Below are positions 8,829-16,623 of a DNA stretch of 64,000 nucleotides, one piece after another. The stretch spans positions 3,286,001 through 3,350,000 of the forward strand of contig NC_015276.1 in the NCBI RefSeq assembly GCF_000192865.1. Reading direction: 5' to 3'. A program made the translations under genes and the position numbers. The stretch's first letter is position 1. Every line of letters begins with the position of its first letter. The DNA comes from Marinomonas mediterranea MMB-1. GTDB taxonomy: Bacteria > Pseudomonadota > Gammaproteobacteria > Pseudomonadales > Marinomonadaceae. A model generated the notes under the pieces. That model saw only the letters and a program-made list of their open reading frames with translations. It was not told where the DNA came from and did not search any database.

Positions 8829-10839
8829 CTATAGACTTGAGGCCCCAGCATTACACTGGGGCCCTGATGGCGTCCCACGCTCGAACGAGTTTGATGACGT
8901 TTATTTCGATAAAGAAGCGGGACTTGAAGAATCAAAATACGTCTTCTTACAACACAATGACCTAGAACAGAGATTCCGAACACTTAAAGCGGGCCAGACA
9001 TTTAGCATCGCTGAAACAGGTTTTGGTACGGGCTTAAACTTTCTCTGCGCTCTTCAACTTTTTAACCAAGTTGCTCCTCAAAACGCAAAACTCCACTTTG
9101 TTTCTGTCGAAAAGTTCCCCCTAGATAAAACAGCACTAAAAAAAGCATTGGAATCTTGGCACTCTCTTCGCTCTGAATCCGCCGCGTTAATCAAAGATTA
9201 CCCAGAGCTGTGCGCTGGACTCCATCACATGGACTTTATTGGCGACAATGTCTCACTGTCACTTTACTTTGGTGAGGCGAGCAAGGGCTTCAGCTCATTA
9301 AACGGCAAGATTGACGCATGGTTTCTAGATGGCTTTGCTCCCAGCAAAAACCCTGAAATGTGGAGTGACGAGCTTTTTTCTCAAATACAGAGACTCAGCT
9401 ATAACAAAACGTCATTTGCTACCTTTACCGCAGCAGGGATAGTAAGACGAGGCCTAAAGTCACACGGCTTTAATGTCCAAAAAGTAAAGGGATTCGGGCA
9501 CAAACGAGAAATGGCCATTGGCCACTTTATCGAAAACAAATCTACAGCTGTCGAGTCAAAGAAACCTTGGTTTCATATTAGAAGTGACATAAAAAACCAA
9601 CCATTGGTCGAAAAGCCTCTCCCAAAGAAGGCATTAATCGTCGGAGCAGGCATTGCTGGGGCGACAACCGCAAGAGCGCTTGCAGAGCAAGGTATTGAAG
9701 TACAAGTTTGGGAAAGTTCAGATCGTATCGCAAGCGGCGCATCGGGCAATATCCAAGGAATGCTTTACCCGAAACTTGCCAATCAAGATACACCTGCCAA
9801 CCGCTATTATTTGGCGTCCTATTTATACGCCAACCGTTACTACCATCATTATCAGAAGCGAGATACTAACCCTGACTCAAAAGACATTTGGTGGAGCCAA
9901 TGCGGTCTTCAACAAGAACCTAAAAACAGTCAAGAGTCAGACAAGCTCACTCAAATACTAGAAAAACAACTTTATCCAGACGATATTGTAAAACGAGGGG
10001 CTGAGAAAGGGCTATTCCTACCGTTATCCGGCTGGATAAAACCCGCCGAAGCCTGCCATTGTTTGCTCTCTCACGACCGCATTCATATTTCCCTCAATCG
10101 TCCCCTCAAAAAGCTCCATAAAGAAAACAAGACAGAGCCAACATTTGAAGCGTTTGACACGAACAATTCAGAGAAATTCGACTACGTCGTCATTTGTACA
10201 GCAAACAATCATGACATGCTGGATCAATGGTTGCCATTGCAAACCAAAGCGATTCGAGGACAAGTTACACATGCGCCTCTTGAGGCACTAAAGCCAGCTT
10301 TTCCAGAGAGCACTTTCGATCAATCACTCTCTTTTGACTCCGTTATTTGTGGACAAGGTTACGTTTCGCCACAACTATCAAAACACTTAAACTTTGGCGC
10401 AACATACGATTTAAAAAATAACGACTCACTGGTACGTGAAGAAGACCATATCAAGAACTTAGAAAAGTTAAGTCACCTGATAAATATCGACCCTAAGAAA
10501 GTGGATATCAGTAAACTAACAGGACGAGCTGCACTTCGATGCACCGTACCTGATTACTGCCCAATCATCGGCCCAGTAATGGATAAAAACTACTTGACGT
10601 CAGCATTCGCGCCTCTCAGCAAAAACGCGAAGTGGGAAACAGAAGACAATACGGAGTTTGTCGAAGGGCTCTTTGTCAACATAGGGCATGGTTCACGCGG
10701 ACTTGTTAGTGCCCCGCTATCTGCTCGCTATTTGACCTCTTTGATCATTGGACAAATCGCGCCGATAGAGCAAACGTGTGTGGACGCGTTACACCCTTCT
10801 CGTTTCACTGTAAGAGCACTAAAACGAGGCGACCTCTAA
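8818..10839 (+). CDS. mnmC: tRNA 5-methylaminomethyl-2-thiouridine bifunctional enzyme MnmC
   Basis: About 673 residues, close to E. coli MnmC (668). The N-terminal half is the SAM-dependent methyltransferase (ETGFGTGLNFL, AWFLDGFAPSKNPEMW). The C-terminal half is the FAD-dependent oxidase (IVGAGIAGATTARALAEQG, GHGSRGLVSAPLSA). Together they turn cmnm5(s2)U34 into mnm5(s2)U34 in tRNA. No ATG is available at the 5' end. GTG at 8818 has GAGAAAG about 8 bases upstream and overlaps the cyclophilin gene by 11 bases; TTG at 8812 is the alternative. Confidence 0.92.
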   Translation: MLNNYRLEAPALHWGPDGVPRSNEFDDVYFDKEAGLEESKYVFLQHNDLEQRFRTLKAGQTFSIAETGFGTGLNFLCALQLFNQVAPQNAKLHFVSVEKFPLDKTALKKALESWHSLRSESAALIKDYPELCAGLHHMDFIGDNVSLSLYFGEASKGFSSLNGKIDAWFLDGFAPSKNPEMWSDELFSQIQRLSYNKTSFATFTAAGIVRRGLKSHGFNVQKVKGFGHKREMAIGHFIENKSTAVESKKPWFHIRSDIKNQPLVEKPLPKKALIVGAGIAGATTARALAEQGIEVQVWESSDRIASGASGNIQGMLYPKLANQDTPANRYYLASYLYANRYYHHYQKRDTNPDSKDIWWSQCGLQQEPKNSQESDKLTQILEKQLYPDDIVKRGAEKGLFLPLSGWIKPAEACHCLLSHDRIHISLNRPLKKLHKENKTEPTFEAFDTNNSEKFDYVVICTANNHDMLDQWLPLQTKAIRGQVTHAPLEALKPAFPESTFDQSLSFDSVICGQGYVSPQLSKHLNFGATYDLKNNDSLVREEDHIKNLEKLSHLINIDPKKVDISKLTGRAALRCTVPDYCPIIGPVMDKNYLTSAFAPLSKNAKWETEDNTEFVEGLFVNIGHGSRGLVSAPLSARYLTSLIIGQIAPIEQTCVDALHPSRFTVRALKRGDL

Positions 10840-10867
10840 ATAGGTTCTAGGTTGCTTCTACTTCTAG

Positions 10868-10930
10868 GCAAGGTACGAATATAGAAGCGTTATCCACACG
10901 CAGAAGCCAGTGGACTTGTTCGCACCTTCA
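10868..10930. mobile_element. 63-bp miniature element with IS5-like ends
   Basis: The element begins GCAAGGTACGAATA and ends GGACTTGTTCGCACCTTCA. It is flanked by CTAG on both sides (10864-10867 and 10931-10934). The ends resemble the inverted repeats of IS5 (GGAAGGTGCGAA...TTCGCACCTTCC) and the 4-bp CTAG duplication fits IS5-type targeting. The right-hand 50 bases match the right end of the 263-bp element at 14826-15088, so this is an internally deleted copy. It has no coding capacity and lies downstream of mnmC. Confidence 0.75.
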
Positions 10931-11056
10931 CTAGCTAGCTTGACCTAAATTCTGGCGTAATCTTGCGATTGAGGAATATACAGCAAGCACTAGTTAGATC
11001 CCACCCAACTCGACGACGGGTAAGAGAGTGAAATCACTAAAAACAGAAACACAACC

Positions 11057-11092
11057 TTGTAAGACCTTGTGTAATGACACAAGGTCTTACAA
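11057..11092 (-). terminator. Strong hairpin terminator
   Basis: A perfect 16-bp stem (TTGTAAGACCTTGTGT, 11057-11072, with its complement 11077-11092) has a 4-base loop. It sits just downstream of the minus-strand gene at 11097-11426. Confidence 0.75.
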
Positions 11093-11096
11093 AACA

Positions 11097-11426
11097 CTAT
11101 TTTTCAAATAAATCACAGGCGCTTGGAATCAACTCCTCAAGCAACATCAGTGTTTGCGGTCTATACACGATATCATCCAGTCCTTTATGCAAGGTTCGCA
11201 GCTTACCACTCAAACGAACAACATTTGGATTAATCGGTTCGTAAGGATAAATATGGTCTTGCATACTTAACTTATGAAGCTCATCCAGCTCTTCTTGAAG
11301 CATGAGTTTCATTGCAAAAAAAATGTCTTTATTATCGATGTCATTGGTTTCCCAGTATGCGTCTGATAGCGCAGAACCCAACTCATAAAATACATTTAAC
11401 GCATCAGCAACCGTTTTTTGATTCAT
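11097..11426 (-). CDS. Hypothetical protein, 109 residues
   Basis: I do not recognise this protein. It is acidic and predicted helical throughout, with a leucine/glutamate-rich stretch (MLQEELDELHKLS) and no signal, membrane segment or cysteine motif. GGAGATAAT precedes ATG and a strong terminator follows, so it is very probably real. It diverges from cysE with about 117 bases between the two starts; no functional link is visible beyond that. Confidence 0.7.
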   Translation of the reverse strand: MNQKTVADALNVFYELGSALSDAYWETNDIDNKDIFFAMKLMLQEELDELHKLSMQDHIYPYEPINPNVVRLSGKLRTLHKGLDDIVYRPQTLMLLEELIPSACDLFEK

Positions 11427-11543
11427 ATTATCTCCAAGCAGACAGTATTTACTTTACTTGCACTCTTGTTTTCGTACATGCTAACCCCATAACCTTCATT
11501 CTAGCTGTGAATCAATACAGGTAAATAGATCTTGAGTAATACT

Positions 11544-12353
11544 ATGTACGCTAACGTAACATCGGACAATTTATGGCGATCGCTTCAAGAGGAAGCAAAA
11601 CACCTTTCTCATGAAGAACCCATATTAGCGAGTTACTTCAACACGACCATTTTACGCCATGACTCCTTGGCTTCGGCTTTGAGTTTTCTGCTGGCTAACA
11701 AGCTAGACAGCAGCTCAATCCCGGCCATGGTATTACGTGAAGTGTTTGAAGAAGCCATGACAGCTTCTAACTCTGACATAGTTCGACGCGTAGAAAAAGA
11801 TATAATTTCAATAAATGAACGTGACCCTGCATCGGACGGATATACAACACCTTTGCTGTTTTTCAAAGGTTTTCATGCACTTCAGGCCTATCGAGTTGCT
11901 CATTGGCTTTGGAATGAAAACAGAAAAACCTTAGCCTTTTATATTCAAAGTCAGATGTCGATGACATTTGGTGTCGACATTCACCCAGCAGCACAAATTG
12001 GTTGTGGCATTCTTCTTGACCACGCAACGGGCTTAGTCGTCGGCGAGACGTGTGTGATAGAAGACAACGTTTCCATCCTTCAGTCCGTCACACTAGGCGG
12101 TACTGGCAAAGAACATGGCGACAGACATCCAAAAATTCGCTCTGGCGTATTAATTGGCGCAGGCGCTAAAATCCTCGGTAATATTGAAGTAGGCGAGGGC
12201 GCCAAAGTGGGCGCAGGGAGCGTCGTTCTTGAAGCAGTAAAAGCACACACTACCGTAGCGGGTGTACCTGCAAAAGTAGTAGGCCGAAACAGAGAGCCTG
12301 AGCCGTCAAGAGCGATGGACCATTCCATTTCAAATTGCATTAAAGAAAAATAA
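11544..12353 (+). CDS. cysE: Serine O-acetyltransferase
   Basis: 269 residues from ATG 11544. An N-terminal helical domain (ASALSFLLANKLDSSSIPAM) precedes the left-handed beta-helix with HPAAQIGCGILLDHATG, ETCVIEDNVSILQSVTLGG and KIRSGVLIGAGAKILGN. It makes O-acetylserine from serine and acetyl-CoA, the first step of cysteine synthesis, and is normally feedback-inhibited by cysteine through the C-terminal tail. It is the long enterobacterial CysE type, not the short EpsC type. TTG at 11532 is an alternative start; ATG fits the E. coli N-terminus better. Confidence 0.92.
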   Translation: MYANVTSDNLWRSLQEEAKHLSHEEPILASYFNTTILRHDSLASALSFLLANKLDSSSIPAMVLREVFEEAMTASNSDIVRRVEKDIISINERDPASDGYTTPLLFFKGFHALQAYRVAHWLWNENRKTLAFYIQSQMSMTFGVDIHPAAQIGCGILLDHATGLVVGETCVIEDNVSILQSVTLGGTGKEHGDRHPKIRSGVLIGAGAKILGNIEVGEGAKVGAGSVVLEAVKAHTTVAGVPAKVVGRNREPEPSRAMDHSISNCIKEK

Positions 12354-12360
12354 GAGTGCA

Positions 12361-12394
12361 GCAAGGCGATACCCTGCCTATCCTATCGCCTTGC
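12361..12394 (+). terminator. Hairpin downstream of cysE
   Basis: Arms GCAAGGCGATA (12361-12371) and TATCGCCTTGC (12384-12394) lie 7 bases after the cysE stop. The T-run is poor, so this may be a processing or attenuating hairpin. Nothing else is visible in the roughly 250 bases that follow up to the next gene. Confidence 0.55.
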
Positions 12395-12645
12395 TACTTC
12401 CCTCATACAATGAGCTCACTTTAGAGCACCTCTTGCATCGACGTAAATTAAATCGTAGCAAATAAAGCTTCCTTCATTTGCTTAGCGATATTTTGAAACA
12501 ACCACTTTCGATTCCAAAGTAATCACCATAAAAAAACCACTTTTATTAAGATCAACACCTTTAAAACGAAAGAATTAAACTGTATTACAACCCCTTTCAC
12601 ACACTAAAATGAAGCTCAACATCAACCCGAATAAGTAAGAGAATT

Positions 12646-13518
12646 ATGTCTATATCCCACCTATTTTTATGGATTACCGCCGCAATTTGGGGCTTTGCCT
12701 TTGTGGCTCAGAACATCGGCATGGAAGAACTGGGTCCATATGGATTTAATGCTGCTCGCTTCACACTGGCTACATTAGCCATGCTGCCACTCGCCATTAT
12801 TTTTGACAGAAAGAGCACTATTGATCTAGCTGTATCATTAAAAGCCGGACTCTCTGGCGGGGTTATACTTTTTATTGGATCAACACTGCAGCAGGTCGGC
12901 ATACAGTACACAAGTACAGCGAATGCAGGCTTTATCACGGCCATTTACATGCTTATCGTGCCACTAATGGGACTATTCCTAAAACATAGAATTGAGCGAA
13001 AAGTTTGGTTTGGAATAGCGTTTACCGTCGTTGGTTTTTATCTATTAACTGTCGGACCCAACTTAACGGTGCATAAAGGCGATAGCTTGATGCTAGTTGG
13101 CGCATTCTTCTGGGCATCCCATGTATTGGTTGTTAATCACTTCGTTAATCGTGTTCCGGTGATCACATTTTCCGTCATACAACTGATGGTCGTCGCCGCT
13201 CTCTCTTGGGGAGTTGCTCTCTCAATTGAAGAAGTGTCTTGGAGCGCGATAGAAGTAAGCTGGCTACCGATTGCCTATACAGGCATTGCATCGTCAGCTA
13301 TTGCTTATTCGTTACAAATGTTAGGGCAAAAAGGGGTCTCTCCAAGCATTGCCGCTTTAATCCTTTCAACTGAAGCTGTTTTTGCCGCTCTAGGAGGTTG
13401 GATATTTTTAAGTGAAGAGCTTACCGCGCGGGCCATTTTCGCTTGCACACTCATATTCGCTGGCATGATCATCAGCCAGTGGCCTCAATCCAAAAAAACG
13501 CTCTCAGTAACCGCATAA
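12646..13518 (+). CDS. DMT-superfamily transporter (two EamA domains)
   Basis: 290 residues with about ten hydrophobic segments arranged as two EamA repeats. The first contains AAIWGFAFVAQNIGMEELGP and QYTSTANAGFITAIYMLIVPL; the second contains AYTGIASSAIAYSLQMLGQ and SPSIAALILSTEAVFAALGG. These proteins export or exchange amino acids and metabolites across the inner membrane. The substrate cannot be told from sequence. The gene is monocistronic with its own terminator. Confidence 0.85.
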   Translation: MSISHLFLWITAAIWGFAFVAQNIGMEELGPYGFNAARFTLATLAMLPLAIIFDRKSTIDLAVSLKAGLSGGVILFIGSTLQQVGIQYTSTANAGFITAIYMLIVPLMGLFLKHRIERKVWFGIAFTVVGFYLLTVGPNLTVHKGDSLMLVGAFFWASHVLVVNHFVNRVPVITFSVIQLMVVAALSWGVALSIEEVSWSAIEVSWLPIAYTGIASSAIAYSLQMLGQKGVSPSIAALILSTEAVFAALGGWIFLSEELTARAIFACTLIFAGMIISQWPQSKKTLSVTA

Positions 13519-13524
13519 TAAAAC

Positions 13525-13557
13525 AAGCAGCTCGTTGATTCCCTCTTCGAGCTGCTT
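13525..13557. terminator. Terminator between the EamA and Lrp genes
   Basis: Arms AAGCAGCTCG (13525-13534) and CGAGCTGCTT (13548-13557) lie just after the transporter stop, followed by a partial T-rich stretch. Confidence 0.7.
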
Positions 13558-13637
13558 ATGTTTCAAAATAGCCGTTTTTTAGTTGTCGCGTTTAAACAAT
13601 AGTGCTTAGACAATAGCTTTCGTGACGAGAAATGTAC

Positions 13638-14093
13638 TCAAAGTAACGCCTCAACATCTTCTGCATTGAGCGGTAACTCTCGATCAATGGGCGTCGTCAG
13701 CACCATCATAGTGTTAGTATCACTCAGGTCAATTAAGCGCTCAAGCAACGCATCAAGTTTCGACAATGAATGCGTGGAGACCTTTAAAATAAAAGCATAG
13801 GGGCCAGTAACGTTATAGCAAGAAACCACCTCTTTTTGTGAAAGCACAAGTGCTTTGAACTCCCTTTCCTTGGTTCGATACACCTGACACTCCACTATTG
13901 CAGTAATAGGAATGCCAACCTTTTCAAGATTGATCTTCGCTCCATAACCCGTAATAACACCAGCCTCTTCCAACTTTCTCACTCTTTCCGCTACAGCTGG
14001 TGCAGACAAATGAACCTGCTTGCCTAACTCGGCGTATGACAAGCGGGCGTTCTCCTCTAATGCTTTTATAATTTTCCAGTTAATTTTATCCAT
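13638..14093 (-). CDS. Lrp/AsnC-family regulator
   Basis: 151 residues. An N-terminal AsnC-type helix-turn-helix (ALEENARLSYAELGKQVHLS, then APAVAERVRKLEEAGVI) is followed by a RAM ligand-binding domain with VVSCYNVTGPYAFILKV. AAGGCG precedes ATG. It lies immediately downstream of an LysE-type exporter gene on the same strand. Lrp-type regulators often control such an amino-acid exporter, so control of 14182-14808 is a reasonable inference. Confidence 0.85.
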   Translation of the reverse strand: MDKINWKIIKALEENARLSYAELGKQVHLSAPAVAERVRKLEEAGVITGYGAKINLEKVGIPITAIVECQVYRTKEREFKALVLSQKEVVSCYNVTGPYAFILKVSTHSLSKLDALLERLIDLSDTNTMMVLTTPIDRELPLNAEDVEALL

Positions 14094-14181
14094 ATCGCCT
14101 TTTCAAACAGATCAGAAAAACATGCACTAAGCAACGCACTCAAAAATTTAAACAGTCGCGCTTTCTACTTTAGCGTTTCCC

Positions 14182-14808
14182 CTAACGAGAGGAGCTCGCC
14201 AACACACTACCAGCGAAAATAAAAAGAGAAGCAATTGCTTTGTTCACTCGAGATATCCAACGCGCGCTCGATAAATAACGCCTTAGCTGCATCCCAAAAT
14301 ACGCATACATACAGGCAGAAAAGTACTCAGCCAATAGAAAGGTAATACCAATAATGAAAAATTGAGGTGCAAGAGGCATAGCGACATCAATGAGTTGAGG
14401 AAATATCGCCGTAAAAATCAAAATCGCCTTAGGGTTACTTATGGCAATAAAAAACTCTTGGCGAATCAAAGGAAGCATACTTGAGGAGCTCCTTGAAAAA
14501 GAAGATGTCTCGTCGACTTGCGTAACCGGAGCGCGCCAAGTTTTGATACCAAGATAAAGTAAATAAAAAACACCAAACCACTTAACAACATTAAACCAAA
14601 ATGCAGAACTGACGATCACAGCGCCAAGCCCAACCGCAGAAACACTCATTAGAATAACAAATGCTAAGTTTCTACCAGTGGCCCCAATCGTTGCAGGTAA
14701 AACACCTTGGTAAATACCGTTATACATGGAAGTAACGTTGTTCGGGCCGGGTGTAAGGGCAAGCAATGTCAGAAAAGGGACTAACGCGAGCCAAACTGAA
14801 AAACTCAT
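14182..14808 (-). CDS. LysE/RhtB-family amino-acid exporter
   Basis: 208 residues with six hydrophobic segments. The family signature appears near the start: FLTLLALTPGPNNVTSMYNG. Later FFIAISNPKAILIFTAIFPQ matches the second conserved block. It exports an amino acid or related metabolite through the inner membrane. AGGAGAGAG precedes ATG. A 263-bp IS5-like miniature element lies only 17 bases upstream of the start, so the native promoter is either further away or replaced by the element. Confidence 0.87.
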   Translation of the reverse strand: MSFSVWLALVPFLTLLALTPGPNNVTSMYNGIYQGVLPATIGATGRNLAFVILMSVSAVGLGAVIVSSAFWFNVVKWFGVFYLLYLGIKTWRAPVTQVDETSSFSRSSSSMLPLIRQEFFIAISNPKAILIFTAIFPQLIDVAMPLAPQFFIIGITFLLAEYFSACMYAYFGMQLRRYLSSARWISRVNKAIASLFIFAGSVLASSSR

Positions 14809-14825
14809 TTCTCTCTCCTATCTAG

Positions 14826-15088
14826 GGAAGGTACGAATAAGTCTTATCAGAGAAACAGCGTATTAAGGTGAGAGTGTGCAGGAATGTTAATACCTTTCAA
14901 TCACTCTTAACAAAAATAGGCCGTTTCTCTGAAAGACCCAAAGGGCGTGAGCTAAACTTTCTTTAATTCTTGTTAACTTTCTTGCCAATATGCTCAATAT
15001 TGGACAGCGACATTTGCCTCGAGACACTTGCCTCGAATAAAGAAGCGTTATCCACACGCTGAAGCCAGTGGACTTGTTCACACCTTCC
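14826..15088. mobile_element. 263-bp MITE with IS5-like inverted ends
   Basis: The left end GGAAGGTACGAATAAGTC and right end GGACTTGTTCACACCTTCC are imperfect inverted repeats resembling IS5 termini. Both sides carry the 4-bp duplication CTAG (14822-14825 and 15089-15092). The interior has no transposase, only short inverted repeats and TTGCCTCGA twice. The last 50 bases match the element at 10868-10930. It lies between the lysE-type gene (start at 14808) and apeB. Confidence 0.82.
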
Positions 15089-15201
15089 CTAGCTGCCACA
15101 TGTCTCTATGATTTACAGATGTGACGGCTGGTTTTGGCACTTTCCAATTGCTCTATTTATGTAACCCTAGACTCAAATAAGCGTAATTTTTGGAACAACG
15201 C

Positions 15202-16503
15202 TTATCGGTCAATCAAAGTTGCGCGTTTTGTAAAGCGAGAAAGTACTTTATACAACCCATATGCATCTTTACTGCCAGCCGTTTCGCGAATGGAATGCAT
15301 GCCAAAAGTCGGTAGACCAATATCAAGAGTCGGAACTCCGATCTCCCCCGACGTAATCGGACCGATAGTACTGCCACACGCCATATCACTGCGCACAACG
15401 AAGGTTTGCACATCATAGCCTTCTTGCTCAGCGAGATCTTTGTATACTGCAGAAGTCTCACTGTTGGTTGCATAACGTTGATTATTGTTTACCTTGATCA
15501 CCGCGCCTTGGTTAATTGATGGCGCGTGCAACTTGTCATGTTTACTGGCGTAATTAGGGTGTAAGGCATGCGCATTGTCTGCCGAGATCAACATGGAATT
15601 TTGAATCGCTCGTACATAATGCTCGGGGTTGGGTGACAATCGGCGTAAGACATCTTCTAAGAACGGGCCATTTGCACCACAGGTAGACAAACTTCCTACC
15701 TCTTCGTGATCGGTACAGATCAACAAACTTGGTCGTTCATAATCTGACGCGATCAGTGCTTCCATACCAACAAAACAACTTAGTAGATTATCAAGACGAG
15801 CAGAGCAAATGTATTCGTCGTGTAACCCTACGATCGCAGGTGCTTGAGCATCGTACATCGAAAGCTCGAAATCCAGAATTGCGCTAATATTCAAGCCGTC
15901 ATGTTCTGCTTCTAACTGTTGCTGAATCACTCGCTTAAGCTCAAACTCATTCGTTGCATCACAAAGAATTGGGAGAATTTCTTCCTGAGGATTAACTGCA
16001 AATCCATCCGTATTCACGCCTCTATTTAGATGAATAGCAAGGTTAGGAATCGTCGCGATGGCCTTTTTAAAATCAATCAACCGACTTTTTATATCGCCAG
16101 ATTCTGTCTTAAAGGTCGCCCGCCCTGCCATTGACAAATCACGATCGAGCCACGTATGCAGCAATACGCCGCCATAAACTTCCACACCAAGCTGGTGATG
16201 CCCATGACGCGTTACTTGCGCATTCGGTTTCAGTTTAAAGCATGGACTGTCAGTGTGCGCCCCAATCATCCGCCAACCCGTATTAAAAAAATCTAACGTT
16301 GGTGTTGTAAACGCAATAAGAGACGAGTCATTACGCGAAACAAAATAACGCCCACCTTCGTCAATGACCCAGTTGTCATCTTCTCTTAATTCGAGAAAAC
16401 CAGCTTCCAGCAATCGACTTTTCATGCTCTGTGTCGCATGGAACGGTGTGGGGGAAGACTGTAAAAAGCGAAGCAGTGACGGATTAAAGTTTGATGATTC
16501 CAT
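15202..16503 (-). CDS. apeB: M18-family aminopeptidase
   Basis: 433 residues from ATG 16503, which has GGGA just upstream; an in-frame TTG lies 18 bases further upstream. The dinuclear zinc site appears as IGAHTDSPCFKLKP, VGLHDEYICSARLDNLLS and TDHEEVGS, followed by SADNAHALHPNY and MACGSTIGPI. M18 enzymes remove acidic or other N-terminal residues from peptides in the cytoplasm. Length and motif order match Pseudomonas ApeB. The gene is monocistronic and diverges from prc. Confidence 0.92.
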   Translation of the reverse strand: MESSNFNPSLLRFLQSSPTPFHATQSMKSRLLEAGFLELREDDNWVIDEGGRYFVSRNDSSLIAFTTPTLDFFNTGWRMIGAHTDSPCFKLKPNAQVTRHGHHQLGVEVYGGVLLHTWLDRDLSMAGRATFKTESGDIKSRLIDFKKAIATIPNLAIHLNRGVNTDGFAVNPQEEILPILCDATNEFELKRVIQQQLEAEHDGLNISAILDFELSMYDAQAPAIVGLHDEYICSARLDNLLSCFVGMEALIASDYERPSLLICTDHEEVGSLSTCGANGPFLEDVLRRLSPNPEHYVRAIQNSMLISADNAHALHPNYASKHDKLHAPSINQGAVIKVNNNQRYATNSETSAVYKDLAEQEGYDVQTFVVRSDMACGSTIGPITSGEIGVPTLDIGLPTFGMHSIRETAGSKDAYGLYKVLSRFTKRATLIDR

Positions 16504-16623
16504 AATTTCCCGTAAAGACAATACCTTATTAAATGACTTTTTTACGACTAGACTAGCCTTATTGAGGCAGGTCTAATATGATTTTAATAACCTACACAAT
16601 TAGACGAAGAGTATCTATCGCGG

